The position numbers and the translations under genes are program-made. A DNA stretch of 64,000 nt from Niallia alba (GTDB lineage Bacteria; Bacillota; Bacilli; Bacillales; Cytobacillaceae), in contig NZ_JABBPK010000001.1 in assembly GCF_012933555.1 (NCBI RefSeq), forward strand, positions 2,024,001-2,088,000, read 5' to 3'. Position 1 is the first letter of the stretch, and each line of letters starts with the position of its first letter. The notes below the pieces were generated by a model. It saw only the letters and a list, made by a program, of their open reading frames with translations, was not told where the DNA came from and did no database searches. This document shows positions 14,993 through 25,500 of this stretch, in pieces.

Positions 14993-15322
14993 AAGTAACA
15001 ACCTCATTTTTAATAATTTCCATCTTTACTGTATCTTTTATTGTGCATAATTACAAGGATTTGGACTAACAAAATGGAGCCGTTGTTTCTCTTAGAAGAA
15101 CAGTAACTGCTTTTTTAGATGTTTCCAAACTTAAAAGAAAGAAATCTCCACTTCCTTAGCATTTTTTCGGCCAAGCCTGAATATGATTTCCATAGAGTGG
15201 TGTTGGGACAACTATGTATGTTAGTTAGAATTGCTAACCTTTTGTTCAGAACTACTACGGATTATTTCGCAAAAGTGTTATTCGCGAATGGTGAATGAAA
15301 AAGGGGGAAGTGAGATGGCCGG
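14993..15322. other. Spacer between the divergent rqcH and yloB genes
   Basis: It must hold the promoters of both divergent genes. AGCCTGAATATGATTTCC near 15174 looks like a decayed trace of the GCAGCCTGAATACAC repeat core, and a TTGGGACAA lies at 15208. I could not fix a promoter with confidence and see no small gene. Confidence 0.4.
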
Positions 15323-18001
15323 ATGAACTATCATGAAATGCACGAAAAAGAAGTAGAACAAACATTGAATACTGATTTTTCGGCTGGGTTAACAGAGGAA
15401 GAAGCGGAAAAGCGACGAAAGAAATTTGGATTCAATGAATTAGATGAAGGGGAAAAGCAATCGCTATTGCTTATTTTCTTTAGTCAATTTAAGGATTTTA
15501 TGGTACTTGTTCTTTTAGCTGCCACGCTTGTTTCGGGTTTATTGGGCGAATATATTGATGCGATTGCGATTATTGCAATCATCATTCTCAATAGTTTTCT
15601 TGGCTTCTTTCAAGAAATTCGGGCAGAGAAATCTTTGTCTGCTTTAAAGGAGCTATCACAGCCCCATGTACACGCCCTTCGTAATGGGGAATGGATCAAT
15701 ATATTATCAAAGGAATTGGTTCCGGGTGATGTCATTAAATTCGCTAGTGGGGATCGAATTGGTGCAGATGTTAGAATTATTGAATCTAGAAGTTTAGAAG
15801 TGGAGGAATCTGCTTTAACAGGTGAATCAGTTCCAGTACCAAAAACCGTATCGGCGATAAAAAATAACAATTTAGCACTCGGAGATATGGAGAACATGGG
15901 CTTTATGGGGACAATGGTTTCTCGTGGAAGCGGAGTTGGCGTTGTTATCGGTACGGGAATGAAAACAGCGATGGGGCAAATTGCCGATTTACTGCAAAAT
16001 GCAGATTCTGTGACTACTCCATTGCAAAGACGTTTAGAGCAGTTGGGGAAAATTCTTATTGTCACAGCTTTACTTTTAACAGTATTAGTTGTCGTAATTG
16101 GGGTTCTTCAAGGTAATGATCTATATACAATGGTACTTGCAGGGGTATCTTTAGCAGTTGCTGCAATACCAGAAGGATTACCAGCGATTGTTACGATTGC
16201 ATTGTCGCTTGGTGTTCAAAAAATGATTCGCAAAAATGCGGTTGTCCGTAAGCTTCCTGCAGTAGAAACGCTAGGTTGTGCTTCTGTCATCTGTTCTGAT
16301 AAAACAGGTACACTAACGCAAAATAAAATGACGGTTACAAGAGCATGGATTGGCGGAAAAACGTATACGGTTGATGGAACAGGATATGAACCACAAGGAA
16401 AATACTATGTAGACGAAAAAATAGTGGAACCAACAAAAGATAAGGCGCTTCAACAACTATTAACATTCGGAATGCTTTGTAATCACGCAGAGATTTTACA
16501 AAAAGATGGGGAATATGTTTTAAACGGTGATCCGACAGAAGGCGCTATTTTAGTAGCTGGTATGAAAGCGGGATTCACTCGTAACCAGTTATTAAATCAA
16601 TTTACAATTGTCAATGAATTCCCTTTTGACTCTACGAGAAAAATGATGAGTGTGATTGTCAAAGATCCAACTGGACGTCAGTTTGTCGTTACAAAAGGGG
16701 CGCCAGACGTTTTAATCGGTCAAAGTAAATCAATTCTCTTTGAAAATCGCTCCACCGTATTAGGCAGTGAACAGAAGAAGGTAGTTCAAGAAGCGATAAA
16801 TGGTTTAGCTTCACAGGCACTTCGGACAATTGCTGTGGGATATAAAGAAATTTCTGCTAATACCATTATTCTGCATGAAAGAGAAGCAGAAAAAGATTTA
16901 GTTTTTATCGGGCTCCAAGGAATTATTGACCCACCAAGACCAGAAGTAAAACAAGCTGTCAAAGAGTGTAAAGAAGCTGGAATTAAGACGGTTATGATTA
17001 CTGGTGACCATGTTATTACTGCAAAAGCAATTGCGAAACAGCTAGGCATTGCTAATAACCGTTCAAAGGTAATGGAAGGAAAAGAACTTTCTGATTTAAG
17101 TTTAAATGAATTAGAGGATATTGTGGAAGACGTTTCCGTGTTTGCTCGGGTGTCACCAGAACATAAACTAAAGATTGTTCAAGCCTTCCAAAATAGAGGA
17201 CATGTGGTTGCAATGACTGGTGACGGGGTGAATGATGCTCCTGCAATCAAGAAAGCGAACATTGGGATAGCAATGGGAATCACAGGTACGGATGTGGCGA
17301 AGGAAGCTTCTTCTTTAGTATTAATGGATGACAATTTCGCAAGTATCAAAGCTGCAATTGTAGAAGGGAGAAATATTTACGAAAATATTCGTAAATTTAT
17401 CCGTTATTTACTAGCTTCTAACGTTGGGGAAATACTCGTTATGCTATTTGCGATGTTATTAGCAATGCCACTTCCGCTTGTTCCGATTCAAATTTTATGG
17501 GTGAATTTAGTGACAGATGGATTGCCAGCGATGGCTTTAGGATTAGATAGACCAGAAGATAATGTCATGAAGAGAGGTCCGCGAAGTCCTAATGAAGGAG
17601 TATTTTCAAGAGGGCTAGGCTGGAAAGTAATTTCAAGAGGTTTCTTAATCGGGGTTTCTACGATACTAGCGTTTATGTTCGCCTACGACAATAATCCAGA
17701 AAATCTCGAATATGCACAAACCGTTGCTTTTATCACATTAGTACTTGCACAGTTAATTCATGTCTTTGACTGTCGCAGTGAAAAATCCATTCTTTCAAGA
17801 AACCCATTTGGCAATATGTATCTCGTATGGGCCGTAATCTCTTCCCTGGTACTGGCACTAGTTGTCATCTACGTACCATTCCTACAAGAGATCTTCCATA
17901 CTCTGCCAATAGCAATGAAAGATTGGCCAATGATCATCGGATTCGCCTCCGTACCAACTTTTTTACTTGCAGGATCATTTTTATTAAGTAAATCAAAATA
18001 A
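15323..18001 (+). CDS. yloB: Cation-transporting P-type ATPase, probably calcium
   Basis: An 892-residue P2A-type ATPase, homologue of B. subtilis YloB, a calcium pump linked to sporulation and spore calcium. It has an N-terminal cation-ATPase domain, the actuator motif LTGESVP, the phosphorylated aspartate D326 in CSDKTGTLT, the hinge motif MTGDGVNDAPAI, and the metal-site helices AVAAIPEGLPA and LWVNLVTDGLPAMALG. About ten membrane spans are expected. The start ATG 15323 matches homologues (MxxHEM), but the upstream AGGGGGAAGTGAG lies rather far from it. A terminator follows directly, so it is probably transcribed alone. Confidence 0.93.
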   Translation: MNYHEMHEKEVEQTLNTDFSAGLTEEEAEKRRKKFGFNELDEGEKQSLLLIFFSQFKDFMVLVLLAATLVSGLLGEYIDAIAIIAIIILNSFLGFFQEIRAEKSLSALKELSQPHVHALRNGEWINILSKELVPGDVIKFASGDRIGADVRIIESRSLEVEESALTGESVPVPKTVSAIKNNNLALGDMENMGFMGTMVSRGSGVGVVIGTGMKTAMGQIADLLQNADSVTTPLQRRLEQLGKILIVTALLLTVLVVVIGVLQGNDLYTMVLAGVSLAVAAIPEGLPAIVTIALSLGVQKMIRKNAVVRKLPAVETLGCASVICSDKTGTLTQNKMTVTRAWIGGKTYTVDGTGYEPQGKYYVDEKIVEPTKDKALQQLLTFGMLCNHAEILQKDGEYVLNGDPTEGAILVAGMKAGFTRNQLLNQFTIVNEFPFDSTRKMMSVIVKDPTGRQFVVTKGAPDVLIGQSKSILFENRSTVLGSEQKKVVQEAINGLASQALRTIAVGYKEISANTIILHEREAEKDLVFIGLQGIIDPPRPEVKQAVKECKEAGIKTVMITGDHVITAKAIAKQLGIANNRSKVMEGKELSDLSLNELEDIVEDVSVFARVSPEHKLKIVQAFQNRGHVVAMTGDGVNDAPAIKKANIGIAMGITGTDVAKEASSLVLMDDNFASIKAAIVEGRNIYENIRKFIRYLLASNVGEILVMLFAMLLAMPLPLVPIQILWVNLVTDGLPAMALGLDRPEDNVMKRGPRSPNEGVFSRGLGWKVISRGFLIGVSTILAFMFAYDNNPENLEYAQTVAFITLVLAQLIHVFDCRSEKSILSRNPFGNMYLVWAVISSLVLALVVIYVPFLQEIFHTLPIAMKDWPMIIGFASVPTFLLAGSFLLSKSK

Positions 18002-18016
18002 AATATGTTATAATCC

Positions 18017-18053
18017 AAAAGGTAGTAGAGACCACTCTATTACCTTTTATTTA
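18017..18053 (+). terminator. Terminator of yloB
   Basis: AAAAGGTAGTAGAG and CTCTATTACCTTTT form a 14-bp stem with one mismatched pair and a four-base loop, followed by ATTTATTT. Confidence 0.8.
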
Positions 18054-18070
18054 TTTAATGTAGTTTTTAA

Positions 18071-18183
18071 TGCTGTTTTTTCTAAAATATTCGACGCTAT
18101 GCAAGGATGATGAGAAATTATTAAAGAATAATAAAGCAGCCTGAATACACGGAGACTCCTGTGGGATTAGCGAGGAGACCACG
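18071..18183 (+). mobile_element. Truncated miniature element (left half)
   Basis: TGCTGTTTTTTCTAAAATATT at 18071 resembles the left end of the element at 60280. An AT-rich arm follows, then GCAGCCTGAATACAC (18136-18150) and ACTCCTGTGGGATTAGCGAG, as in the copy at 2782. The right half is missing; homology ends about where the next repeat begins. Confidence 0.6.
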
Positions 18184-18206
18184 GAAAAAGTCTTTTTTTC
18201 GTGTGA

Positions 18207-18378
18207 AATGAAGAGCAAGCATATTTGAAAGTGAAAATAAGGTTGGTTTGGAGAGGCGTCCGCTCGACTCCTATGGGAGCTGCGAGAAAGTCCGAGACCC
18301 CGCAGGAACGTAGTGACGAGGAGGCTTGGCGCTCGCCCCATGGAAAGCGAGCGGACGCCTCGGAAAACAAATCCATCA
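18207..18378 (+). repeat. GC-rich hairpin repeat, GCGTCCGCTCG class, upstream of yloC
   Basis: GAGGCGTCCGCTCG (18253-18266) and CGAGCGGACGCCTC (18349-18362) are perfect arms, extended by GGTTTG on the left and ACAAATCC on the right. The centre has ACTCCTATGGG and CCCCATGGAAAGCGAG. A left flank with AGAGCAAGCATATTTGAA is shared with the copy at 49300-49390. The yloC frame stays open through this repeat. Confidence 0.85.
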
Positions 18379-18410
18379 TCTTATATTTTTTAGAAAACGG
18401 ATGTGTCAGT

Positions 18411-19286
18411 ATGATGAAAAGTATGACTGGATTTGGAAGAGCAACAAAACATTATCACCATTCAACACTTCATATCGAAATAAAATCGGTCAATCACAGG
18501 TTTAGTGATCAGATTATTCGGATGCCAAAGCAGTTTCTATATTTGGAAGATCAAATAAAGAAAATTATTTCTAACTATTTACATAGAGGTAGAGTAGAAG
18601 TATTTGTAACATTAGAAGATGAAGAGAAGAAAGGTCAAGAAATTATCGTAGATTGGCCATTACTCGATCAATATTACCAATTGTTTCATCAATTAAAAGA
18701 CAAATATTCCATCAAAGAGCCTGTCTCGCTTCGTGATCTATTAAATCAAGAAGAGTGTTTTCAGATAGCTGAACGTGAGCTTGATATGGAAGAACTATCA
18801 GAAATACTGCTTGCTACAGTGAAAGAAGCAGTTGTTCAGTTGAATAATATGCGAGCTGTGGAAGGAATGGAGTTATATAAAGACTTAGAAACCAACCTTA
18901 AACAAACGGAGAAGTGGGTTAAACAATTACAGTCATTAGCTCCAGAAGTGATTACTCAATATCGTGAAAAGTTAAAAACACGGATTGAAAGCTACTTACC
19001 GGAATCGATAGATGAAGCACGTCTTATTACAGAAGTGGCAATCTTTGCAGATAAAGCAGATATTAATGAGGAATTAGTTAGATTACATAGTCATATTAGA
19101 CAGTTTTATCAGATCATGGAAGAACAAAGCCCGATTGGAAGAAAGCTTGATTTCTTACTTCAGGAAATGAATAGGGAAATCAATACAATTGGCTCCAAAG
19201 CTAATTCAGCAGCTATAGGATCGATAGTTGTTGAAATGAAGAGCTGTTTGGAAAAAATGAAAGAGCAAATCCAAAACATTGAATAA
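18411..19286 (+). CDS. yloC: YicC/YloC-family endoribonuclease
   Basis: A 291-residue protein of the YicC/YloC family, whose members are endoribonucleases. It begins MMKSMTGFGRA, matching the conserved N-terminal motif SMTGFGR, followed by EIKSVNHRF. The C-terminal half holds the conserved EINTIGSKAN region. The frame stays open about 60 codons further upstream, but that part is a palindromic repeat, so I place the start at ATG 18411 (18414 also possible). The ribosome site is weak (ACGGATGTG). It heads the yloC-remA-gmk-rpoZ cluster. Confidence 0.9.
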   Translation: MMKSMTGFGRATKHYHHSTLHIEIKSVNHRFSDQIIRMPKQFLYLEDQIKKIISNYLHRGRVEVFVTLEDEEKKGQEIIVDWPLLDQYYQLFHQLKDKYSIKEPVSLRDLLNQEECFQIAERELDMEELSEILLATVKEAVVQLNNMRAVEGMELYKDLETNLKQTEKWVKQLQSLAPEVITQYREKLKTRIESYLPESIDEARLITEVAIFADKADINEELVRLHSHIRQFYQIMEEQSPIGRKLDFLLQEMNREINTIGSKANSAAIGSIVVEMKSCLEKMKEQIQNIE

Positions 19287-19346
19287 AAAGGGTTTAGAAT
19301 AAATCTTCCTAGTTAAAACTAAAAATAATAGGATTGGAGAAGACGA

Positions 19347-19610
19347 ATGTCCATTAAATTAATTAATATTGGTTTTGGAAATATAGTTTCTGCAAATAGA
19401 ATTATCTCTATTGTCAGTCCAGAATCTGCTCCCATTAAACGCATTATCCAAGATGCTAGGGATAGAGGATCCTTAATAGATGCAACGTATGGTCGAAGAA
19501 CGAGAGCTGTTATTGTGATGGATAGCGATCATGTTGTTCTTTCAGCAGTTCAGCCAGAAACAGTTGCACATCGATTAAACGATCGTGATGAGATTATAGA
19601 GGAAGGGTAG
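19347..19610 (+). CDS. remA: RemA, extracellular matrix regulator
   Basis: An 87-residue DUF370 protein. In B. subtilis RemA (YlzA) is a DNA-binding protein that activates biofilm matrix and osmoprotection genes. The sequence [20 protein letters not shown] and the later [19 protein letters not shown] are highly conserved in the family. GGATTGGAGAAGACGA upstream gives the ribosome site. It lies between yloC and gmk, the usual place. The stop codon is embedded in the ribosome site of gmk. Confidence 0.95.
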   Translation: MSIKLINIGFGNIVSANRIISIVSPESAPIKRIIQDARDRGSLIDATYGRRTRAVIVMDSDHVVLSAVQPETVAHRLNDRDEIIEEG

Positions 19611-20234
<624 letters not shown>

Positions 20235-20237
20235 TCT

Positions 20238-20459
20238 ATGTTATATCCATCTATTGATAAATTAATGACAAAAATTGATTCGAAATATTCATTAGTATCT
20301 GTCGCTGCAAAAAGAGCGAGAAAGCTGCAAACAAATGCAAAACCACAATTAGCAAAATATGTTTCTCATAAAAATGTAGGAAAAGCATTAGAAGAGATTA
20401 ACAAAGATCAGCTGACATATCGTGTAAATACACCAAGTGGATCAACCGAAGAATATTAA
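20238..20459 (+). CDS. rpoZ: RNA polymerase omega subunit
   Basis: A 73-residue protein with the typical omega N terminus [10 protein letters not shown] and the segment [16 protein letters not shown], which helps fold and hold the beta-prime subunit. It starts three bases after the gmk stop, with GGAGG (20222) as ribosome site, and is followed by a terminator. In this order it closes the yloC-remA-gmk-rpoZ cluster, while coaBC is separated from it by a repeat-bearing spacer. Confidence 0.95.
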   Translation: MLYPSIDKLMTKIDSKYSLVSVAAKRARKLQTNAKPQLAKYVSHKNVGKALEEINKDQLTYRVNTPSGSTEEY

Positions 20460-20488
20460 TTTTTTTGTGAAAAATATAGTACGGAATA

Positions 20489-20536
20489 AAAAGGCTTAAG
20501 TAAAAGGAACAATTCCATTTACTAAGTCTTTTTTCA
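20489..20536 (+). terminator. Terminator after rpoZ
   Basis: AAAAAGGCTTAAGTAAAAGGAA and TTCCATTTACTAAGTCTTTTTT pair with a few mismatches over a 3-nt loop; the 3' arm ends in a T run. Confidence 0.65.
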
Positions 20537-20633
20537 TGGACATAATGATTATTTAATTATATGCTTAACAATAATAGAAGTAATGAAATGGTACATAAGG
20601 GTGTTACCGTAATTGTTTAATTTTTAACTAATT

Positions 20634-20765
20634 AGGTTGATTTCCGTTCAGGATGCTCGCTTTCTGCGGGGCGGGCGGTGAGCATCCCCGGCTTATGGTT
20701 TGTGGGATATCATATATCCCGCTAAACCCGCAGGAGTCTCGCACCTTCTCTCCAATCAACCAGGT
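20634..20765 (-). repeat. GC-rich hairpin repeat, TTGATT class
   Basis: AGGTTGATT at the left and AATCAACC at the right pair. Inside lie CAGGATGCTCGCTTTC, GCGGGGCGGGCGG, an imperfect centre GGGATATCATATATCCC, and GCAGGAGTCTCGCACCTTC. Read on the minus strand it matches a type I remember as widespread in Bacillaceae (ends GTTGATTGGAG...AAATCAAC). It fills most of the spacer between the rpoZ terminator and coaBC. Confidence 0.75.
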
Positions 20766-20845
20766 ACTCCAATAGAACTTTTAAAAAAACAAACAATATT
20801 ATTTATCATAAACTTTAGAACAGAAAGAAAGGAAGGAGGCACATG

Positions 20846-22054
20846 ATGTTGAATGGGAAGAAGATTCTTCTTTGTGTAACGGGAGGAATTGCGGTTTATA
20901 AGGTATGTGCTTTGACTAGTAAATTAACGCAAAAAGGTGCGGATGTGAAGGTTATTATGTCGGAATCGGCAATGCAGTTTGTGAATCCATTGACCTTTAA
21001 AGCACTGTCAAAAAATGAGGTTTATACAGATACATTTGATGAGAAAGATCCGAAAGTGATTGCTCACATTGATTTAGCAGATTGGGCAGATTTAATTTTA
21101 GTCGCACCGGCAACGGCAAATGTAATTGGAAAGCTTGCAAACGGTATTGCGGATAATATGATCACAACAACTTTGCTTGCAGCAACAAGTGATGTTTGGA
21201 TTGCTCCAGCAATGAATGTACATATGTATGATCATCCTGCAGTTATTAAAAATATTAACACGCTTCATGACTATGGTTATCGATTTATCAACCCAGGTGA
21301 AGGCTATTTAGCATGCGGGTATGTAGGAAAAGGAAGATTGGAAGAACCAGAAATGATTGTTCAGCATATGGAGGACTATTTTTCTCGGAAAAAAAATATT
21401 CTTGCAGGTACAACCGTTCTCGTGACTGCTGGACCAACTCGCGAAAAAATTGATCCTGTTCGTTTTATTTCCAACCACTCGTCTGGAAAAATGGGATATA
21501 GTATTGCGAAGATGGCAATCGCTTATGGCGCAAATGTTATTTTAGTATCTGGGCCAACGAATCTTACTCCACCAAAAGGAGCTCAGGTTATTTCAGTGGA
21601 GAGTGCGGAAGAGATGTATGATGCCGTAATGAACTATAGTGAGAAAGTCGATATTATCATTAAAACGGCTGCGGTTAGTGATTATAGACCGACAATTGTA
21701 TATGACCATAAAGTAAAAAAACAAAATGGTCCAGAAACAATCGAATTTACACGGACAAAGGATATTTTGTCTGAACTTGGAAAAAGAAAAGAACAGCAAA
21801 TTTTGATCGGATTTGCGGCGGAAACACAAAATATGGCTGAATATGCAATGGATAAATTACAGCGCAAAAACGCAGACATGATCGTTGCTAATAATGTAAA
21901 TAGACAGGATTCTGGCTTTGGAACAGATACGAATCTTGTGACTATGTATAAGAGAGATGGAACTTCTATCGAGCTACCCCTTCTTTCTAAGGATGAGGTA
22001 GCGGAAAAAATATTGGAACAAGCTATGTTACTGAAAGAAGCTGTTCAAAAATGA
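20846..22054 (+). CDS. coaBC: Bifunctional phosphopantothenoylcysteine decarboxylase/synthase
   Basis: Carries out two steps of coenzyme A synthesis: joining cysteine to phosphopantothenate (CoaB, C-terminal) and decarboxylating the product (CoaC, N-terminal, FMN). CoaC motifs seen: GGIAVYK, the [12 protein letters not shown] active-site stretch and the [10 protein letters not shown] lid with its cysteine. CoaB motifs: [24 protein letters not shown] and [10 protein letters not shown]. Length 402 residues. GGAAGGAGG favours ATG 20846 (MLNGKK) over ATG 20843. The stop overlaps priA as ATGA. Confidence 0.95.
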   Translation: MLNGKKILLCVTGGIAVYKVCALTSKLTQKGADVKVIMSESAMQFVNPLTFKALSKNEVYTDTFDEKDPKVIAHIDLADWADLILVAPATANVIGKLANGIADNMITTTLLAATSDVWIAPAMNVHMYDHPAVIKNINTLHDYGYRFINPGEGYLACGYVGKGRLEEPEMIVQHMEDYFSRKKNILAGTTVLVTAGPTREKIDPVRFISNHSSGKMGYSIAKMAIAYGANVILVSGPTNLTPPKGAQVISVESAEEMYDAVMNYSEKVDIIIKTAAVSDYRPTIVYDHKVKKQNGPETIEFTRTKDILSELGKRKEQQILIGFAAETQNMAEYAMDKLQRKNADMIVANNVNRQDSGFGTDTNLVTMYKRDGTSIELPLLSKDEVAEKILEQAMLLKEAVQK

Positions 22055-24462
22055 CGGTAGCCAAAGTAATTGTCGATGTTCCAGCAAAACAAACGGACAG
22101 GCCCTTTGATTATTTAATTCCAGAAGAATTGGAAGATGTTATTCAACCGGGGATGCGCGTTATTGTTCCATTTGGTCCTAGAAAAGTACAAGGCTTTGTG
22201 GAAAGCTTGGAGGGAACATCTAGTTTTAAATCGCTGAAAAAGGTAATCGAACCGATGGATTTAGTTCCTGTATTAAATAATGAACTTCTATCCCTTGCTG
22301 ATTGGTTGTCTCATTCTACCCTCTGCTATAAGATTTCCGCTTTTCAAGCGATGCTGCCGCCAGCGTTAAAGGCTAAATATGAACGCAAGATAAAAAAAGT
22401 AATAGGGAAAGAACAAGACATGGCAGAAGGGGTAGCTGCTCTTTTTAATAATGCGGAAGAAGTAGTGTGGGAGGAAGCTCGAAAGAATGTGTCTCTTTCT
22501 GTTTTGCAAAAGGACGTAAAGAAAGGAACAATAGAGGTTTCCTATGAGGTTCAATCAAGAGGCCAGAAGAAGAAGGTAAAACATATTTATCCTCTTGTAG
22601 CGGAATCGGAATTAACTAATTACGAAGAATCGTTAAATAAAAATGCTAAAAAACAAAAAGAATTGCTTGTATATTTTAGTAAGCATCCAGAACCAATTGA
22701 ACAAAAACAGCTTTTAACGAAATTAAATATTTCTACAGCTGCTATAAAAGGATTAGTCGAAAAAGGTCTTCTCGGTGAAATGGACAAGGAGGTTTACCGA
22801 GATCCTTATCAAGAGCGTGAATTTGAAAAAACATATGCCCTGCCTTTAACGGATGATCAAGCAAAAGTTCTTGCACCGATCCATCAGGCGGTCAAAGAGG
22901 ATCGCCATGAAGTGTTTCTCTTATATGGGGTAACTGGCAGTGGAAAGACAGAGGTTTATTTACAGTCGATCGATAAAGTTTTGGCAAAGGGAGAGGAAGC
23001 GATTGTACTTGTTCCAGAAATTGCTCTGACTCCACAGATGGTCAATCGCTTTAAAGGTCGCTTTGGTGAGCAGGTGGCCGTTCTTCATAGCGGCTTATCG
23101 GTGGGTGAAAAATATGATGAGTGGCGCAAAATTCAAAGAAATGAAGTAAAAGTGGTTGTGGGAGCGAGATCCGCAATTTTTGCGCCATTTACGAATCTTG
23201 GCATAATCATTATTGATGAAGAACATGAAATGACGTATAAACAAGAGGAAAATCCCCGTTACCATGCAAAAGACGTTGCGATTGAAAGAGGGAAAAAGCA
23301 TGGCTGTCCAATCATTTTAGGTAGTGCGACTCCTTCATTAGAAAGCTTTGCAAGAGCGCAAAAAGAGGTGTATACATTACTGTCATTACCGAATCGAATG
23401 AATAATCAGGCCCTCCCAAACGTGGAAATTATCGATATGCGCGAAGAACTAAGAGGTGGCAATCGCTCCATGTTTTCCGAAGTGTTGCTGGAAAAACTAA
23501 AAGATCGCTTAGAAAAGAAAGAGCAAACGGTATTGTTTTTAAATAAACGAGGACACTCGTCTTTTGTTATGTGCCGTGACTGTGGGTATGTGGTTAAATG
23601 CCCGAATTGTGATATTAGCTTAACCTACCACCGTTTTCAAAATCAGATGAAGTGTCATTACTGTGGCTATGAAACGTATACGCCGACGCAGTGTCCGGAA
23701 TGCAATAGTGAGCATATCCGCTATTTTGGAACAGGTACTCAAAAGGTAGAGGAAGAGCTTACGAAAATCCTCCCAGAAGCAAGGGTAATTCGCATGGATG
23801 TGGATACAACTAGTCGAAAGGGAGCTCATGAAAAGCTGCTGCAAAAATTCCAAGATGGAGAAGCGGATATTCTATTAGGCACGCAAATGATTGCTAAAGG
23901 ACTAGATTTTCCAAGAATTACGCTAGTTGGCGTACTGTCAGCAGATACGATGCTCCATTTGCCTGATTTCAGATCGTCTGAAAAAACCTTTCAATTGCTC
24001 ACACAGGTTAGCGGAAGAGCAGGCAGGCATGAATTGCAAGGGGAAGTTATATTTCAAACCTATACACCAGAGCATTATAGTATTGAGCTTGCGAGCGAAC
24101 AGAACTATGACCGGTTCTATGAGACGGAGATGATGATTCGCCGCCAACATGCCTATCCGCCATACTATTTTCTTACCATGATTACGATTAGTCATGAAGA
24201 GCTAATGAAAGTAGTCGGTGTTTCGGAAAAAATCACGCAAATCGTCAGAAATAGATTATCACCACAAACGGTTATTTTAGGACCAGTCGCTTCACCAATC
24301 GCAAGAATAAAAAATAAATATCGCTATCAATGCCTAATAAAGTATAAACAAGAACCAAACTTGGAAGAAGTTTTAAAATCAATTTTAGATCATTACCAAA
24401 CAGAAATAAGCACAAACGGCCTGCAAATCTCGATTGATGTTAATCCGTTTATTTTGATGTAG
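22051..24462 (+). CDS. priA: Primosomal protein N' (replication restart helicase PriA)
   Basis: An 803-residue SF2 helicase that reloads the replisome at collapsed forks. An N-terminal fork-binding domain (VIVDVPAKQTDRPFDYLIP) is followed by the helicase with Walker A GVTGSGKTEVY (near residue 292) and DEEHE as Walker B. A zinc-binding insert has eight cysteines (CRDCGYVVKCPNC, CHYCGYETYTPTQCPEC), then the second helicase lobe with TQMIAKGLDFP. The start overlaps coaBC. In B. subtilis def follows directly; here an accessory locus intervenes. Confidence 0.96.
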   Translation: MTVAKVIVDVPAKQTDRPFDYLIPEELEDVIQPGMRVIVPFGPRKVQGFVESLEGTSSFKSLKKVIEPMDLVPVLNNELLSLADWLSHSTLCYKISAFQAMLPPALKAKYERKIKKVIGKEQDMAEGVAALFNNAEEVVWEEARKNVSLSVLQKDVKKGTIEVSYEVQSRGQKKKVKHIYPLVAESELTNYEESLNKNAKKQKELLVYFSKHPEPIEQKQLLTKLNISTAAIKGLVEKGLLGEMDKEVYRDPYQEREFEKTYALPLTDDQAKVLAPIHQAVKEDRHEVFLLYGVTGSGKTEVYLQSIDKVLAKGEEAIVLVPEIALTPQMVNRFKGRFGEQVAVLHSGLSVGEKYDEWRKIQRNEVKVVVGARSAIFAPFTNLGIIIIDEEHEMTYKQEENPRYHAKDVAIERGKKHGCPIILGSATPSLESFARAQKEVYTLLSLPNRMNNQALPNVEIIDMREELRGGNRSMFSEVLLEKLKDRLEKKEQTVLFLNKRGHSSFVMCRDCGYVVKCPNCDISLTYHRFQNQMKCHYCGYETYTPTQCPECNSEHIRYFGTGTQKVEEELTKILPEARVIRMDVDTTSRKGAHEKLLQKFQDGEADILLGTQMIAKGLDFPRITLVGVLSADTMLHLPDFRSSEKTFQLLTQVSGRAGRHELQGEVIFQTYTPEHYSIELASEQNYDRFYETEMMIRRQHAYPPYYFLTMITISHEELMKVVGVSEKITQIVRNRLSPQTVILGPVASPIARIKNKYRYQCLIKYKQEPNLEEVLKSILDHYQTEISTNGLQISIDVNPFILM

Positions 24463-24520
24463 GTGTCTTGTTATGAAACGGACTTACTTTTACTATAACT
24501 TGATGAGCACAACAAAAAAA

Positions 24521-24564
24521 TAAAAAGAAATGACAAATTAGAAACTGTCATTTCTTTTTATTTT
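24521..24564. terminator. Bidirectional terminator between priA and the regulator gene
   Basis: TAAAAAGAAATGACA and TGTCATTTCTTTTTA form a perfect 15-bp stem with A/T runs on both sides, so it can end transcription from priA and from the convergent regulator gene. It marks the left border of the accessory locus. Confidence 0.88.
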
Positions 24565-24571
24565 GCACTAA

Positions 24572-25489
24572 TTAATTTTCCTTCTCCAAATAATAAATCC
24601 CGATCTGTATATTTTGTTTATGATTACCGAAATGTTCCCCGAATAAAGTTAAGCCTCCGACTCTTTCTGAATCTTCTTCCACAGCAATTTTCAATGATAG
24701 AAATGGCGAGTTTTCTAGCTGTAAATCATTGATGGTTATACTAGAGAACGGTTCCCCATCAATTCCTGTGTCCATTTTATTTACGCGAATCGTTTTTAAG
24801 AGACCATATTGACTAAATTTATCATTCCACCATTTTGGGGTATAGCGACCTCGCACATCTGAGAAATTCCCAGGTACGGTGTAAGTGCCGAGCTTGACCT
24901 TATTTAAGTAAAAAGTGATGTCACTAGGCCATACGTTATTGGAAATCGGAAACTCAGAGGCGAGCTCTAGACTAATCTCGACCATTTCTGGGATTTGATT
25001 TGGTCCAAGCAAGTTAGGTATTTTGTATTCTACATATCCTTGTGATAACCATAAGAGCTGCGCATCCACTCTTTGAGCATCCATAAAATATTTAGGATCA
25101 TCTGCTTTACCGATTATTTCTTTTTCAGTTGCGATTCCACAAGTCGGTTTTGCAGAGAAATCAGTATAATGGCCAATTTTTAAATCAGTAAGATGAAGTA
25201 AATATTCTTTAAATATTTTTCTCGGAAAATGGATTTCAATATTATCTATTGCTAAATAGACAATTTTTTGTAGACCTGATTTTCCGGGAGCTCTTTCTGA
25301 TTTTACGATACCAGCTTCTTCTAGCTTTTGGATATGGCGTGTAACAATGGCGGCACTTATGCCTAAATGTCTAGCTAAATCGGATATATTCATGTTGTTT
25401 TTAGAGAGAATTTCAATGATTTCAATTCTTGTTTCACTAGCGAGTGCTTGATAAATATGAAAATAATCTTTTGAAATTTGAATTTGCAT
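24572..25489 (-). CDS. ArsR-type transcriptional regulator with long C-terminal domain
   Basis: A 305-residue protein. Residues about 5-75 form a winged helix of the ArsR type (ALASETRIEIIEILSKNNMN, LARHLGISAAIVTRHIQKLEEAGIV). No metal-binding cysteine cluster of classical ArsR sensors is seen in it. The remaining 220 residues are not a domain I can name; several predicted beta strands and its setting suggest a ligand-binding domain, perhaps for a sugar. ATG 25489 is chosen because AAGGAG lies six bases upstream; an ATG two codons earlier touches the ribosome site. It is divergent from a sugar ABC operon, and a palindrome sits directly upstream. Confidence 0.8.
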   Translation of the reverse strand: MQIQISKDYFHIYQALASETRIEIIEILSKNNMNISDLARHLGISAAIVTRHIQKLEEAGIVKSERAPGKSGLQKIVYLAIDNIEIHFPRKIFKEYLLHLTDLKIGHYTDFSAKPTCGIATEKEIIGKADDPKYFMDAQRVDAQLLWLSQGYVEYKIPNLLGPNQIPEMVEISLELASEFPISNNVWPSDITFYLNKVKLGTYTVPGNFSDVRGRYTPKWWNDKFSQYGLLKTIRVNKMDTGIDGEPFSSITINDLQLENSPFLSLKIAVEEDSERVGGLTLFGEHFGNHKQNIQIGIYYLEKEN

Positions 25490-25500
25490 AGGCATCTCCT

